A stretch of DNA of 64,000 bases. Origin: Serilophus lunatus. Lineage: Eukaryota > Chordata > Aves > Passeriformes > Eurylaimidae. The translations under genes were made by a program, and so were the position numbers. Shown piece by piece: positions 12,786 to 26,100 of this stretch. Position 1 is the stretch's first letter. Each line of letters opens with the position of its first letter. Under the pieces are notes generated by a model. The model was not told the origin of the DNA. It saw only the letters and a program-made list of their open reading frames with translations, and did no database searches. The stretch covers positions 1-64,000 of the forward strand of contig VXBA01003150.1 of assembly GCA_013399895.1 (NCBI GenBank), given 5' to 3'.

Positions 12786-15261
12786 ATTGTATGGCTCTGT
12801 TGTACACCCTGCAGAAGAGATGACCAGAGAAGTTGAGTGAGATCCTCCCCTTCCTCCTCTCCAGGGAAAGAAAAGTGAGGAGCTGGGCAGGAGGGAGAAG
12901 AGCTGCTAAGACACAGTCACTTCTGCCCTGTTCCTGAAATAAAGTGTTTTGTTTTCTGATAAAACACTGCTAATTTGCTAATAATGATCTAATTCAAGAA
13001 AAGCTTGTAGTTGTGCTACAAGAGAGTTGCATGTCTTTACATACAGACGCACATTTCCAGTGATAAGTAAGGTATCAGTAAGGGTATACAGGAAATGTTG
13101 AAGATGTCTATTTGTTTGTGTATAGCACAGGTCCTTAAAGAATGAAGGTAGGCAAAATGTGATTTTTAATCTGCTGCCTGTGGAGAAGAAGGAGATTGAA
13201 ATTTAAGGGAATCATTGACTAAGAAGCTAGCAATACGTGTGGGATATTGTCTGTTTCATTGACTGATGAAAGAGAGGATTGAAAGATTAAGAGAAAGATC
13301 TTTGCAGGAAAAAAATAAAAAGACATAGAAGGAAGAGAACACTTCAGGCTTTTGGGGGTCGTGTTTGTCAATTATTTGATTTTTGTTCCCTTGTAATTTG
13401 TTTTTAAGGGAGCTTAAAATAGGCAAATACACTCAAACACTGCAGGCTTGTGAAAATCTAGCCCAAACAAAGGTTGTCAGGGTGAGGCTCTCAGGTAGAA
13501 GAATGTTTCAGATTGTTTTGGGAACAGAAAATGTGAACATGCCAGCCAATTCCAAGCTACCCCAATCTTTGATAGTTTGCTGAAATCGTCAACTTGTTTG
13601 TTGTGTAGTGTAATAGATTTACTGGTAGGAAATCCTGTGACTAAAGGAATTGTGAATAGTCTCATAACTAAACAGAGATGCCTTGGAGTGTCTACTATCT
13701 CTGTAGGTCATCTTTAACAGTGCTCTACTTACCAAGCAAAAACTTTTGAGAAATTCCTCAACATCTGAACTATTTATAAAAGATCATATTTTCATTATTG
13801 TAAGAAAACAGGTGCCCTAAATCAGATGGATCCCACCTTACAGTTTACATAAGTTGTATCATCTCCTCTATTATATTTTCAGGAGAAAGTATTGCTAGGT
13901 CCAGAAAAGAACAACTTAATATAAATTTGTTTTCCAGTCCCTGTTACCTCCCTTTTTAATTATAGTCATGAGGAAGTTCTTCAGTTTCAATGGGACAACA
14001 AATTAAGAAATTCTTCCATCTCTTTGAAGGTATATACACACCTGGTATCTGTGGTTTAGCACAGGCTAAGGAGAGGTGCTCAGGCCTTGTTGTGTCATAG
14101 AATTTCCTGCTCGTGCCATCAGTGGTTACTATACATAGCAAAGAGAGGAACCTTGCATAAACAAACCTCTTTCAACCTCTTTGCCCAAAGAAGATGTATT
14201 TACATTAAATTATGTTATCTGGGGCTAAAGTACCTATGAACAATTCAGTGGTAGCTGTGTAAAAGCTTGGAAACTTTTAGAAAAGTCCCAGGTTCTGGTG
14301 TAGAAATTTTCTGTTCACTATCTGTATCATATCTTCAACACATTCAGCATTAGTCTGGAATATCCCAATCTTCAAAACAGAACAAAATGACTGAATTATT
14401 TGTAAATCACTATTCCCCTTATAGCTATGATACAAACCATTTTCTATGGTTGTTGAACAGTTTTCATGAAATACAGAAATCATGCAGCCTGATCTAGACC
14501 TGTTGCCCTTCCCTTTACCTTCCTTTTTCTCATGGCTTGATACTGGACACACATGAAAGAAAAATTTGAAATTTCTTTAATATTAATGTCTAGAGATTCA
14601 CTTTATTCATAGACATTGATCCTGAATTTATTTTCTCTGCTTTTTTTCAGTCATAGAGCAGGCTTTTCCATGTTCAGCAGCGGGCTTTCTCCTGTAAGTG
14701 TCCTGAGGTGTGGTCTAGGTGTGTTCAAATCTATCTTAGTCATTCATCTGTCACTTTGTCATTAGCATGGCGTCTGTATTTAATTGGGCTTCCTTCCTTC
14801 ATCAGAAATTGGTTTTTATATACCATGAAAACTGCAGCCCATTATTAAAAGTTAGCTCTAAGTGAGATTCTTGGCTCTTATTTATAAAAAAAGCAGTGAA
14901 AATATTATCTCAAATATTCCTTCAGATGAGTGGTATATATGAAGAAAGTACTATGGCAAGTCTGGTGTCCTGCCTCAAAACCCTCTATTTCTCAAGTTTT
15001 ACCTCATGAACAACTTGTTTAAGAGGGGTTTTTTGCAATCTGTTGAGTTGCTTGATAGGTTGTAATCATCAACGACTTTCACTGGTTACATCTTTGCTTC
15101 ACAGAAAATGTTGCTTAGTTATTGTTGTGGTTAGTAGTTCAGTCATATTCGGAAACAATACTGAGATCAGCACTCTATTTTGTGTATAGTAAGGATTGAT
15201 CCCTTCCTGAAAATGTTTACATTTTGATTGGAAAATAAAAAAAAAATTACTACAGTTTTAG
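12786..15261. other. Intergenic DNA between two CR1 copies, no gene seen
   Basis: AT-rich sequence with short open frames only. An AATAAA lies near 12938, just downstream of the CR1 copy, but nothing upstream of it looks like a gene. No serpin exon relic was recognised. Confidence 0.55.
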
Positions 15262-16228
15262 AAAGTGAGATGCTGCGCTTGGGGATCTGAGGCTCCTGGT
15301 GGACATCAAGCTGACTGTGAGCAAACAGTAAGTACTTGCAGGAATTTCAGACAATGGCACAAAGCTGAGTGGTGAAATTGCCATACAAGAAGGAGAGATG
15401 CAATCCAGAAGGACCTGGACAAGCTTGAGAAATGATCCAATGGGAACATCATAAGGTCCAGCAAGGCCATTTGTAAGGTGCTGAGCCTGGATCAGACCAA
15501 ACCCTGGTATCAACACAGGCTGGGAGACGAGCAGATCCAGAGCAGCGCTTCCAAGAATGACTTGGGAGTGCTGGTGAATGAAAGACTTGACATAAGCCAA
15601 CAAAATGCACTTGCAGCCCAGGAAGATAATTGTATCCTGGGCTGCATCAAAAGCAGGGTGGCCAGCAGTTCAAGGGAGGGGATTATGCCCCTCTACTCTG
15701 CTCTCATGAGATCTTATCTGGAGTACTGCATACAGCTCTGGGGTCCCCAAGACATAAGAAGAAGGTGGACCTGTCCAGAAGAGGGCCACGAAGACGATCA
15801 GGGGCCTGGGACCTCTCTTCTATGAAGGCAGTCTCGAATAGTTGGGGTTGTTCAGCCTGAAGAAGAGAAGGCTTCTGGTTGAACTTATTGTGGCCTTCTA
15901 ATATCTAAAAAGGTCTTACAGGAGAGCCTAGAGGGACTTTTTACAAGAGCATTTAGTGCTATAACAAGGCTTTAAACAGAAGGAGTAAATTTGGATTAAA
16001 TATAAGGAAAAAATTCTTCACTATGAAGGTGGTCAGACACTGAAGCAGGGTGCCCAGAGAAGTTGTGGATGCTCCATCCCTGGAAGTGTTCAAGGATAGA
16101 ATGCATGGGGCATTGACCAACCTGGTCTAGTGGAAGTGTCCCTATCCATGACAGGAGGGTTGGAATTTTATGATCTTAAAGGTCTCTTCTGACTCAAATC
16201 ATTCAATTTTTCTATGGTTCTGTAATTC
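15262..16228 (+). mobile_element. CR1 LINE copy, sense, 5'-truncated
   Basis: The + strand carries the C-terminal third of CR1 ORF2 and the 3' end. Recognisable pieces are the DDTKLSG-like start, QSSASKNDLGVLVNERL, LGCIKSRVASSS and LYSALMRSYLEYCIQLW. After these comes the conserved untranslated stretch with the GCCCAGAGAAGTTGTGGATG motif, and the copy ends in a TTCTATGGTTCTGTAATTCC tail. Many stops interrupt it. It overlaps the 115-codon frame at 15478-15825, which is LINE and not a host gene. Confidence 0.9.
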
Positions 16229-16229
16229 C

Positions 16230-16828
16230 ATGTACTTGACCTGCATTAAGAAAAGCCTTGCCCGCAGATCAAGGCACATGATCCTTCCTCTCTACTCATC
16301 CCTGGTGTACACATCTGGAATGCTGTCTCCAGTGATGGGCCCCACAATGCAAGAAGGACATGGACATACTGGAGTGACTCCAGTAAAACACACCACAGTG
16401 GTGATGAAGGAATTGCAGCATCTGACACATGAGAAGAGGCTGAGAGAGCTGGAAATGTTTAGCCCAGAGAAGAAAGAAAGCCTGTGTAAGTCTTAACAAT
16501 GTGTATAAATACATGATTTTTGATGCGATGAGTAGAGAAAGAGATAGCCTATGCTCAGTGGCATCCAGTAACAGGACAAGAGGCAATGAGCACAAACTAA
16601 AATAGAAGAAGTTCCATTTAAATGTAGAAAAAAACCTGTTTTAATGTCAGTGTTGTCAAACACTGACACAGAGAGATTACCCAAGGAGATTGTGCAGTCT
16701 CCACTGTTGAAGGAGAGCAAATGCCAGCTGGACACCATCCTGAGCAATTAACTGTAAATGACTTTGCTCTGAGCAAGGGGTTAAACTACCTGATCTCCAG
16801 AGTTCTCTTCTTCAATGTTTCTGTCACT
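16230..16828 (+). mobile_element. Second, more diverged CR1 fragment, sense
   Basis: Directly after the preceding CR1 tail, a second CR1 C-terminal segment begins (MILPLYSSLVYTSGM, then a RGLEHLTHEKRLRELEMFS-like stretch). It runs to a 3' end with the GAGCAAGGGGTTAAACTACC and GATCTCCAGAG motifs typical of CR1 3' regions. It is more decayed than its neighbour. The tail-to-head adjacency suggests two independent insertions rather than one long element. Confidence 0.75.
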
Positions 16829-19545
16829 CTGCACTCAGGAGTGCACCTGAGCACAAGATACCCTGCTATCTGTTCTGACCCAGCTGACCTTGGCACAGGA
16901 TCAGAGGGGCCTGCTCCCCACATCTCAGATCACAAGATAGTAAATTGATCTAAAGACTTGCTCTATTTAATACCCATGTTCCTAGGTTTCCACCCCCTGT
17001 CCCCAGGCCATGCTTGTAACTAAGATCACCTGCATTCAATGCATTCTAGCCACATTCATTTTCTTTGGGCACAGGGCCATGTAAGTGGCCCAGGAGTTGA
17101 TATCACAGCTCTTGCTGCCAGTGGATTCCCCATTTGGGAGTGGATAGTCTGGTACACGTACAGCAGCAATTGCTAGTATAGCAAAACATTGCTTTAAGCC
17201 CTGCACCTATTAGAATCATCACTGGCTTCACCTCGAGACAGTCAATCCCAGCCATGGATACGCAGGAGATAAAGTCACAAAAATTCAGATTGTCCTGGTG
17301 CATCAAGCCTTGTCCTCCTACCTTAGTGGCAGGAATGCTACAGTCGTTGGAAACTATATTCAAGGTATTTCTCTGCAGTTATACTTCTGATGACTCTCTT
17401 GCTCATCAAGTAGTAGATTTGGGCAACTGAGATGTGTATGAATGTTTGATATTAAGGAACAGTAGGTTCAGTTTGAGGAAAATGGGTTTGAATCTAACCA
17501 AGATGATCAGATAGTCATGAATAATAAAAAGTCACATGTGAAACATATTCAGTAAAGTTAAGTGTCCAGTAAAACTAGTTTCGACATCATACTAATCTCT
17601 AAAATTATAATGTGTGAGTCATAGCCTTAGATGATCTTAACCTTTACTAGAGGATACCCTGCTTTGTGCTCACCAGCATAAACAACTGAGCAAGGACCTG
17701 TGCAGACGTGGTGAATACAACAGGACCCTTTTGACTTTACTGTAAGTAATGTGGGGTTTTTTCTGTATAGCAACAGCACAACAGTTTTTGAAAAAAACAA
17801 CTGAGAAATCGGCATGTTCATATTCAAGTTTAAGTTTAAAGCTTATTGTATTGTTTTACTATGATTTTGGTTTTTTGAAATAAAAGACATAATTAGTCTG
17901 TGAGATAGGCGTGATTGCATGGCATAACTCTCTGTAGGAAAACTGCATTCCTTAGTGTTTTAAATTAAGCAAATTGATGATAATAACAAATGTAGGTTAT
18001 GAAATGAAATGGAAGTGGGTACTTAAGGGTTGCTCTCTAAAGCATTCAGAGAGTTTGAAAAAAATGTTACTATAACTAAAAGAATTAGAGTAAGAGCGAT
18101 GGTGGGAAAAGTCACAAACAAATTATTTAAAAGTGTTCTAGATATGAAAGTACACTGTCTGATGGTTTGTAGTGGGGTTCAGGTCCTTCCTTGTGATAAT
18201 AGTATTTCTATGACCATGGTATTCAAGAAGTGTGAATTAAGGAATACTTAGAGTATATATTATTAAAGCAGAGATCAGCACTCTGAATTCACCGGGTTTT
18301 AGGGACGTAAGATGCTGGAAAGTGAAGAACATTAATGTGGGGTCATGGTAGGAGCTGATAAGGATTCAATGGTTTTACAAGACAGTCTGCATTTCTCAGT
18401 GCAAGTAAAAAACCTAAAGTATTTTTTTCCCTAGAGAGCACTTTGTTTTATAAAAGGATCAGTATGTAAAATGGTTACATACCACAAGAGGATGTTCTGG
18501 ATTTCCAGATACTCTACATCTTTGCTTCGTTCTGTCTGTTCACAGAAGTTATTGAACCAATTGTGACACAGTACTAATTTCTAGAGGTAAAAGTATTGCC
18601 ACAGATGTGGAATGAATGGTTTCCATATTGCTCTGGAAATGGCTTTCTGGTTTAATTGTATCTTTTAGTCTTACTGTTCCTGCAGAATTCACTCATTCAT
18701 CTTCACTTTTAACCATTGCAGTCTCTGCCAAATCACCCTTTTCTAGCCTTCTGAAGAGAAAGATTGTGATTGTTCTACTTTAAAAAAACCCCACCACATT
18801 ATTTTTAGGTGATTTGATTCAGTCACTGGCCTGCCTTTGTATGCAGAAGGCATACTTATTTCCATTTGCTGTTCTATGTACATACTCATTTTCCCTGTCT
18901 TAATAAGCAGCACTGTATTTCCAGAGTCTTGATAACATCCTAATTGCTATTTCTTTTTTGTTATTTATGTAGATGTTGGTTTTTTAAATGGTGTCCAATT
19001 GTTCAGGTTTTATGAAGACACTGTAAATGTTCATCCCCTTCTCATTAACAAGTGCTTTTACTTTCTCTTTAATGCATGCATACCTGTTTACATGTGGCCT
19101 ATTCAAAAATGTTTCATGTTTTAACTTTCACTTTTCTTCTGATTTGATTCTCCAAATTTAACTGATTGGCCTTGAATGGCTCCCTTATTTTCTGCTCTAT
19201 AGACCTGTACTTTTGACTAGCAGCTCTTTATCACTTAAAGCCACACTGAAAAGAGAACCTTGGAAAAAAACAGTTTCAAAGGAATTGTAGCCTAACTTTA
19301 ATGAGGGCGTCTTTGGTATTACCTCATCCCTGTTTGACTTTAATTTTTATAATTTCATAATTTCTTCAGTAGATTGAGTAATTTTACAGAGTCTCCTTCT
19401 TTCAAATTGAAAGCTGGTATCCCTCAATTCAAATGTCTTGGAGTTACTGTTACTAAGCTAACTGTGTATAGTGAAGGGATTGATATATTGCTAAACACTA
19501 AGTGAAAAGATTTGTAAGCCAAATGTAAATTTTCTTCTATTACAG
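16829..19545. other. Upstream region of serpin A; exon 1 not identified
   Basis: No gene is recognisable here. The non-coding first exon and promoter expected for a SERPINA1-type gene should lie in or before this stretch, but without transcripts I cannot place them. No convincing TATA box plus donor site was found in the last few hundred bases before the exon 2 acceptor. Confidence 0.5.
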
Positions 19546-20191
19546 AGTCATAGAAACATGAAGATGTTGTTTTTCCTGTGCATTTTACTTGTTGGAATTC
19601 ATTCCAACAGTTATTGCTATGAGCCTAATCAACAAGGGTTAAGAAACCAAAATCAAGGAGGCCAAGAAAACCGAAACATGCCATGGCAGAGTGTAAGGAA
19701 CAGTGTTTGTCAATTTGCATGTTGTTTCTACAAAGAGATTTCTTCTCGTGAAAACAATCGGAATGTTTTCTTCTCTCCTTTGAGCATCTCTACTGCCTTT
19801 GCAATGCTGACTCTGGGTGCCAGATCAGATACCCTGACACAGATTCTTAGAGTCCTTGGCTTTAACTCACGTGAGATTTCTGAAAATGAAATACATGAAG
19901 GTTATCGTCAACTCATGCAAATGGTAAACAGGAAGAATGGGGGGTTACAGTTGAATATGGGAAATGTTCTGTTTGTCCTCGACAGACTGAAGCCACAAGA
20001 AAAATTTTTAAGCGATCTCAGAAACTTCTATGAAGGAGAAGCTTATCCTATGAACTTCAAAAAGGCTGATCAAGCCCAGGTGAAGGTCAATGAATACGTG
20101 GCAGAAAGAACCAATGGAAAAATCAAGGACCTCGTAAATAACCTTGATCCACTTACTGAAATTCTCCTTATTAGCTATATTTATTTTAACG
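19546..20191 (+). CDS. Serpin A exon 2 (first coding exon)
   Basis: The acceptor TTCTTCTATTACAG ends at 19545 and the start codon is 12 nt into the exon, so 19546-19557 is untranslated. The exon codes for the signal peptide, helix A, the FFSP shutter region and helices to about residue 211. It ends in AACG before GTAAGATA. The open frame reading past 20191 into the intron is an artefact. Confidence 0.92.
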
Positions 20192-23100
20192 GTAAGATAT
20201 ATATATCATATTCTTCTACTTTATAATTTATTTCCTCAGGTCAGTCTTGGACTTCGTCACCTTGCTTTTGCAATATGGTTTTGCAGATTGACTCATCTTT
20301 TGTTTTCTCTTTGGTCCTCACTTACACTTAATTGTGAACAAAGTTAATGGAAATTACATTCTGCTTGACACTGGCCATAATACTTCGCAAAATGTATGGC
20401 AAAATTTCACATATTTTTTTAATAAATAGACTTCTTTCCTTCTGAAAATTTAGTGAAATATATGTTGAAGAAGGCATCTCTAGTTGGTAAAGCATCAAAT
20501 TCTATAAAATCTAGTGGGATTCAAATACTTCCTTAAATGCTTAGCTTTCTAGGAATTAATTTGAAATCTAATTATGTGGATTTCAATCCAGCTGTTTTTT
20601 TGGTCAGTAAATTTGGAGTTAAATCCAAAAATTGTTGTTACAATAAAGTTAAGCATCTTGCCAAATAGAAAATATGCTTACTTCATGCTTTTGCTCTTAT
20701 GTGTATATTCATCTATCCAAAACTAAACGTGCAACAATAGCTCTAGTTTCACGCTCATGTTTTCCTTATTTTTTACCAACTATGCCTTTGCCAATAGTAT
20801 GTCTGTAATCCTGATGTGTCTAGAGGCATAGGTTTCAACCTTTTCTTTTTGATTTGCAGATTCTAATATTTTCCAGTGAAGAGATGGACCCACCAGTATC
20901 AAATACAAGCCTATTGACAATAAGCTTGTTTTTCTTAATTAATTTGTGCAGTCTGCTTAGATACAGACAACAGATCTTCCCAGAGCTTTTCAGACTGCTG
21001 ATCTAATGAGAAGAAGAGGATCAAGGCTGTAAGGCTCAATCAGTGGTCTAATAACAGATATTGCATCTTCTTTCAAACCTTCTCTCTCATTTCATGCAGA
21101 AAACAAAGAAATTGTACTCAGAAAAACAATATTCTGTAATCTATCTGATAAAAATACCATTGAGCTTTCTAATTGAAATGGAGATAACATTAGAAATGCA
21201 ATTTTTTTAGAGTAAAAGCTTCTTTTAAAACTGTTAACCTGAATTCTTAAACTCTCCAATATGACGGTTCACATGAAAGTAATTAAGAACTATATTTTTT
21301 GGAGGTTTGTGTTTTCCATGTGTCTCTGCTCCTTGTATTAATCTCTGAAGATTTGGCCACAGTAAAATGGAGCTGATTAAATTACACATGACTGATGTTT
21401 CTTGGTTCTCTTGAAAACATGCGAGTTTGTCTCAAATAATGTTTTCACTTAGGCTTCTATTGATAATCAGGCACATCTTTCAAAACAGGAAAAAAACTCT
21501 TGTTGATTTTTTCTTTTACTGAAAGGTGTTTGAAGAATGAGTAAAAAAATTTAGCAGCACAATTGGGACAAATGCCTAAGAAACCTTGCAGTAAAGATAA
21601 CTTTGTATCACAGTTAACTTCTGTATGTTCAAAAAAACAATGCATTGTTTGGGGTTTTTTTTTAATTCAATGTTCATTTTACTACTGAAATTATTTCCTA
21701 GCTCCTTCAAAGATGGTGGTCTTTCAGTTTTAGCTCTTCAAATTTAAAGAAAGTAGTTTAAGGAATAGCATTTATAGCAATAATGTAATAACAATTTTTA
21801 TCTTGAAATCATGGACAGGCTAAGAATCTAGAGGCTGGGATTAATCTGTATAGGACCTAAAGCTTACTTAGCTCTATAACCAGTCCATACTTCTAGGCTT
21901 TTTTCCACTGTTTGTGTATAGCAACCTTCCTAGCACAGCACTAAGGACTCTCCTTTCTCCTTTTTTTTTATTTTTTTTTGTGGTGTAACACAGTACATAA
22001 GTCCTTCTCTAAGGACAAAAGTCTTCCAATATTTTCCTGTCTCTGACCCAGTGGGCATGGTATTCTACTGTATCACATCAGTCTGTTATCATGTCTTAGT
22101 CAAGATGATCACCAAAAATAATATGTCAAAGTTCATTTTTCAACTTGAGAACTGTAAAGCATTTGAGAAAACTGACATCCCTAGAAGGTAGCCCCCCGAG
22201 ATAGAGGTGAGCAAAGGAATAAAAATTCTTTCGAAACAGGAGCAAAGTATTAGTGAATATCATTTCTGTCTAATCTGTGTGTTAAATAATAGTCATGGTT
22301 TGTGTTGAAAGGTACCATAATATTCATCTAGTCCCAATCCCTCTGCCATGCTTGTGGACCCCTTCCACTACACCAGGTTGCTCAAAGACCCAACCAACCT
22401 GGCTTTGAACACTTCCAGGGATGGGGCATCCACAATTTCTCTGGGCAACCTACTCCTGTGTCTCACAGCAGTCTCACAGTGAATAATTTCTTCCTTATAT
22501 CTAATCTAAATCTAAATCTACCCTCTTTCAGTTCAAAGTCATTCCTCTTTGTCCTATCACTGTCTGCCCATGTAAAAAAATCTTTCCCTATCTTCAGGGT
22601 GTCTTTATGTGCTGGGAGGGGCTTTAAGGTCTCCCTGTAATCTTCTCTTCCTAAGGCTAAACAACTCCAACTCTCACAGCCTGTTTTCATAGGAGAGGTG
22701 CTCCAGCCTTCTGATCATCTTCAGGGCTCTCCTCCAGACTTTCTTCAACAGGTTCACATCCTTCTTAAGTTGGAGACCTCAAAGCTGAAAGCAGTACTCC
22801 AGGTGTGTTCTCATCAGAGCGAAATAGAGGGGAGAATCCTATCTCAGCCTCCTGCTCACATTCCTTTTGATGCAGTCCAGGACACAGTTGGCTCTCTGGA
22901 CTGCAAGTGCACATTGTTGGGTCATGTTGAACGTCTCATCAATCAACACCTGCAAGTCTTTCTCGTCATGGCTGCTTTCAACTCAATCCATTCTTTATCC
23001 AGACTGCATTTTTGTTTGGGATTATCCCAACCACACAGGGCCTTGCACCTGGCTTCGCTGAACTTCATCAGGTTCCAATGGGGTCACCTCTCAAGCCTGT

Positions 23101-26100
23101 CATGCTCCCACTGGATGGCATACCTTCCTTCTGGAGGATGTCCCTTCCTTATAGCATGTCGACTGCAACACATGTCTTGGTATCATTGACAAACTTGCAG
23201 AGGTTGCATTCAATCCTACTGTTTGTGCTGCCAATAAAGATGTCGAACAACACCAGTCCTGATCCAATCCCTGAGGAATGCCACTCACTGATCTCCTCTT
23301 GGACAAAAACCAAGCCATTGAATGCAACCCTTCAGATGCATCCAAGCAATTTGTTACCCACCGAGTGGACCACCTATCAAATCCAAATCTCCAGTTTAGA
23401 GATAGAGATAAAATGAGGGACAGTATCAGATGCTTTGCACATTAATTACTTTTCCTTTAGCACAACTTGCCCTTAGTGAAGTCGTGTTGTCTGTCACCAA
23501 TCACTTCCTAATTTTTACTTGCCTTAATTTAGTTTCCAAAGAATTTGCTTCGTGATCTTGCTGTGGAAAGAGGTGAGACAGACTGGTAGTTCCCTGGATC
23601 TTCTTCCTTTTCACATTTTCCAGTCAGTGGGAATTTCATTGGACTGCCACAATTTCTCAAATATGATGGATAACTACTTAGTCACCTCATCCACCAGTTC
23701 CCTCAGGATCTGCAAATGTACAGGTCACACGGACATGCTCATGTTCAGGTTCCTTTGATGGTCTTGAACCTGATCTTCTCCTACAGTGTGCAGTTCTTCG
23801 TTCTCCAAATCTCTGCTTTTGCCTTTTGTGATTCGGATGGTCTGGCTGAAGCACTTGCCAGTGAAAACTGAGGCAAACATCATCATTGAGTCTCTCAGTC
23901 TTCTTCACATTTGGGTAACCAGCTTTTCTGTTTTCTTCTGGAGGGGGCTCACATTTTCCCTATTCTTCCATTTGTTGTCATCATACCTACAGAAGCTTTT
24001 CTTGTTGGCCTTGATGTCCCTGTCCAGATTTAATTCTATCACACCTTTGACTTTCCTAACCTAATTCCTAGATGCTCAGAAAATCTCTTTGCATACCTCA
24101 CAGGTTACATGTCCTTGCTTTCACTCTCGATAGGCTACCTCTTTGTGTTTGAGTTCATCCAGTAGCTCCTTGTTTGACCACACAGTCCTCCTGGCATTTT
24201 TGCCTAACTTACTCTTTGTTAGGATGGATCACTCCTGTGCTTGGTGAAGATGATCCTTGAATATTAATAGAATCATAGAATCACAGAATCATTAATGTTG
24301 GAAAGGACCTCCTAGATCAAGTCCAACCTTTGACTAAACACTGCCATGTCAACTAAACCATGCACCAAGTGACATGCTCAGTCATTTCTTGAACATCTCC
24401 AGGGATGGTGACTCTACCACGTCTCTGGGCAGCAGATTCAAATATATGACAATCCTTCCAGTGAAGAAATTCTTCCTGCTGTCCAACCTGAACCTCCCTT
24501 CACACATCTTGAGGCCATTTAATCTTGGTTTACTGCTAGTTGCCCAGAAGAAGAGCTTGATCTCTGTTTCACTACAACATCCCTTCAGGAAGTTGTAGAG
24601 AGCAGTAAGGTCCACACCCTCAGCCTCCTCCAGGCTAAACAACCACAGCTCCCTCAGCTGTTCCTTATAGGACTGACTCTCCAGACCTTTCCAAAACCCT
24701 ACAACTTTTACCCTTTTTAAAAATCTGCTCAGTCTCTGAAATGAATAATGTGGATAGATGGAATTTGGCTTAGAAATTCCTCTCCACTGACAATAAGAAT
24801 CTTCCAGAGTTCCAATGTAGACAGTTTGTTTCACCATGGCTAAGTGAGGAGCCTTTGAAAGTTTAATATTGTGAGGATGACAGTGGAAAAGGTTTCTGTT
24901 GCTTAGTTTTGGGGTTTTTTTAACACAGCAGTATGGTGGAATTGTTTCTCATGACTCTATACATCATCAGCTAATGTAAGAAATAAACACCTTCTCTCTG
25001 AAAGTAACCCAAATCCCTTAATTTCCTTGACGAATTTGTCCCTCATGTCACCCAAGCCTATTTTCGTCTGGGAATAAGAGAAGGGGAGAATGGTCTTCTA
25101 AACTCAGAGAAAGGCTGCATCATATGAAGACTTTACGGGCTCCTAAAAACTGTTGTCATGGAGGAAAAGTGCAAGGCAGAACACTTGATATCTCATGTAA
25201 ATGAAAGAAATTGCAGCCTGCTGTAAAATCAGAGGGAGGTTTTTTTTACCACATTCTACCTACTGTATGTTGCTCTAAAATTATTCTGAGTATTCAGTAA
25301 GATCAAGTGATCATTACAAACTGGTTTGTCTTTGAAGCTGATCCAACCATAATGATTTCTGTCATTTAAGAATGTGTCCTGTGGTGGTATGTCCTTTGGT
25401 TTCATGTCCTCAAAATAGCCTCTAACTCTGTCTCTTACATTTCAAGCTGAATGGGAAAAACCTTTTGATCCAAAATACACTAAAATGAGCAAATTCTTTG
25501 TGAATGGGAACACGGCTGTTGAAGTCCCGATGATGTTTGGAATAGGCCTGTTCAAGCATGGCTATGATGAGCAGCTATCTTCCACTGTGGTGCAAATGGA
25601 TTACAAAGGAGGTGCTTCAGCATTTTTTATTCTGCCTGATCAAGGAAGAATGAGGAAGCTAGAGAAAAGATTGTCTTGTGAACGTATGTCAAGGTGGAGG
25701 ACATTAGTCACAAAAAGGTAAAATTCCAACATTCATGGCTCAGATGGTAGGTAAGGAAGCAAATGTCCTGGGCTACCACACAGAATAAGGATACCATTTT
25801 TACTTCTGCTTTATCTACAGAAGAATTCTCACAGACAAAAGTTGAATCTGGCTCTCTGGTGTCCCTGTGTTTTCACATTAACTGCTGCATGCACTGAAAA
25901 TCTTCACAGCTTTAGGATTTTTGCTATTTCTGCAATTTGTTTCCCAACTCAACTCTCAATTGGCCTCTCTTTTGACTTGGACCTCTTCTCATCCTTTTGG
26001 AGGAGGTCTTCTGCCTTCTATTTACAAGTAAATTCCTACCACTTCAGCCTTCTTTTTTTCTTATCTCTTGCTTATTTTCTGCCTCTTAAAATTAGCAATA

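Larger units (their letters stand above)
20192..25446 (+). other. Serpin A intron 2 (5.3 kb) carrying two antisense CR1 copies
   Basis: The intron is far larger than the matching introns in serpin B (about 0.9 kb) and serpin C (about 0.5 kb). About 2.4 kb of the excess is antisense CR1, listed separately. The rest is AT-rich with no recognised feature. Confidence 0.85.

Noticed and set aside
22698..23416. Open frames of 163 and 134 codons on the + strand
   Set aside because: They run on the non-coding strand of an antisense CR1 copy.
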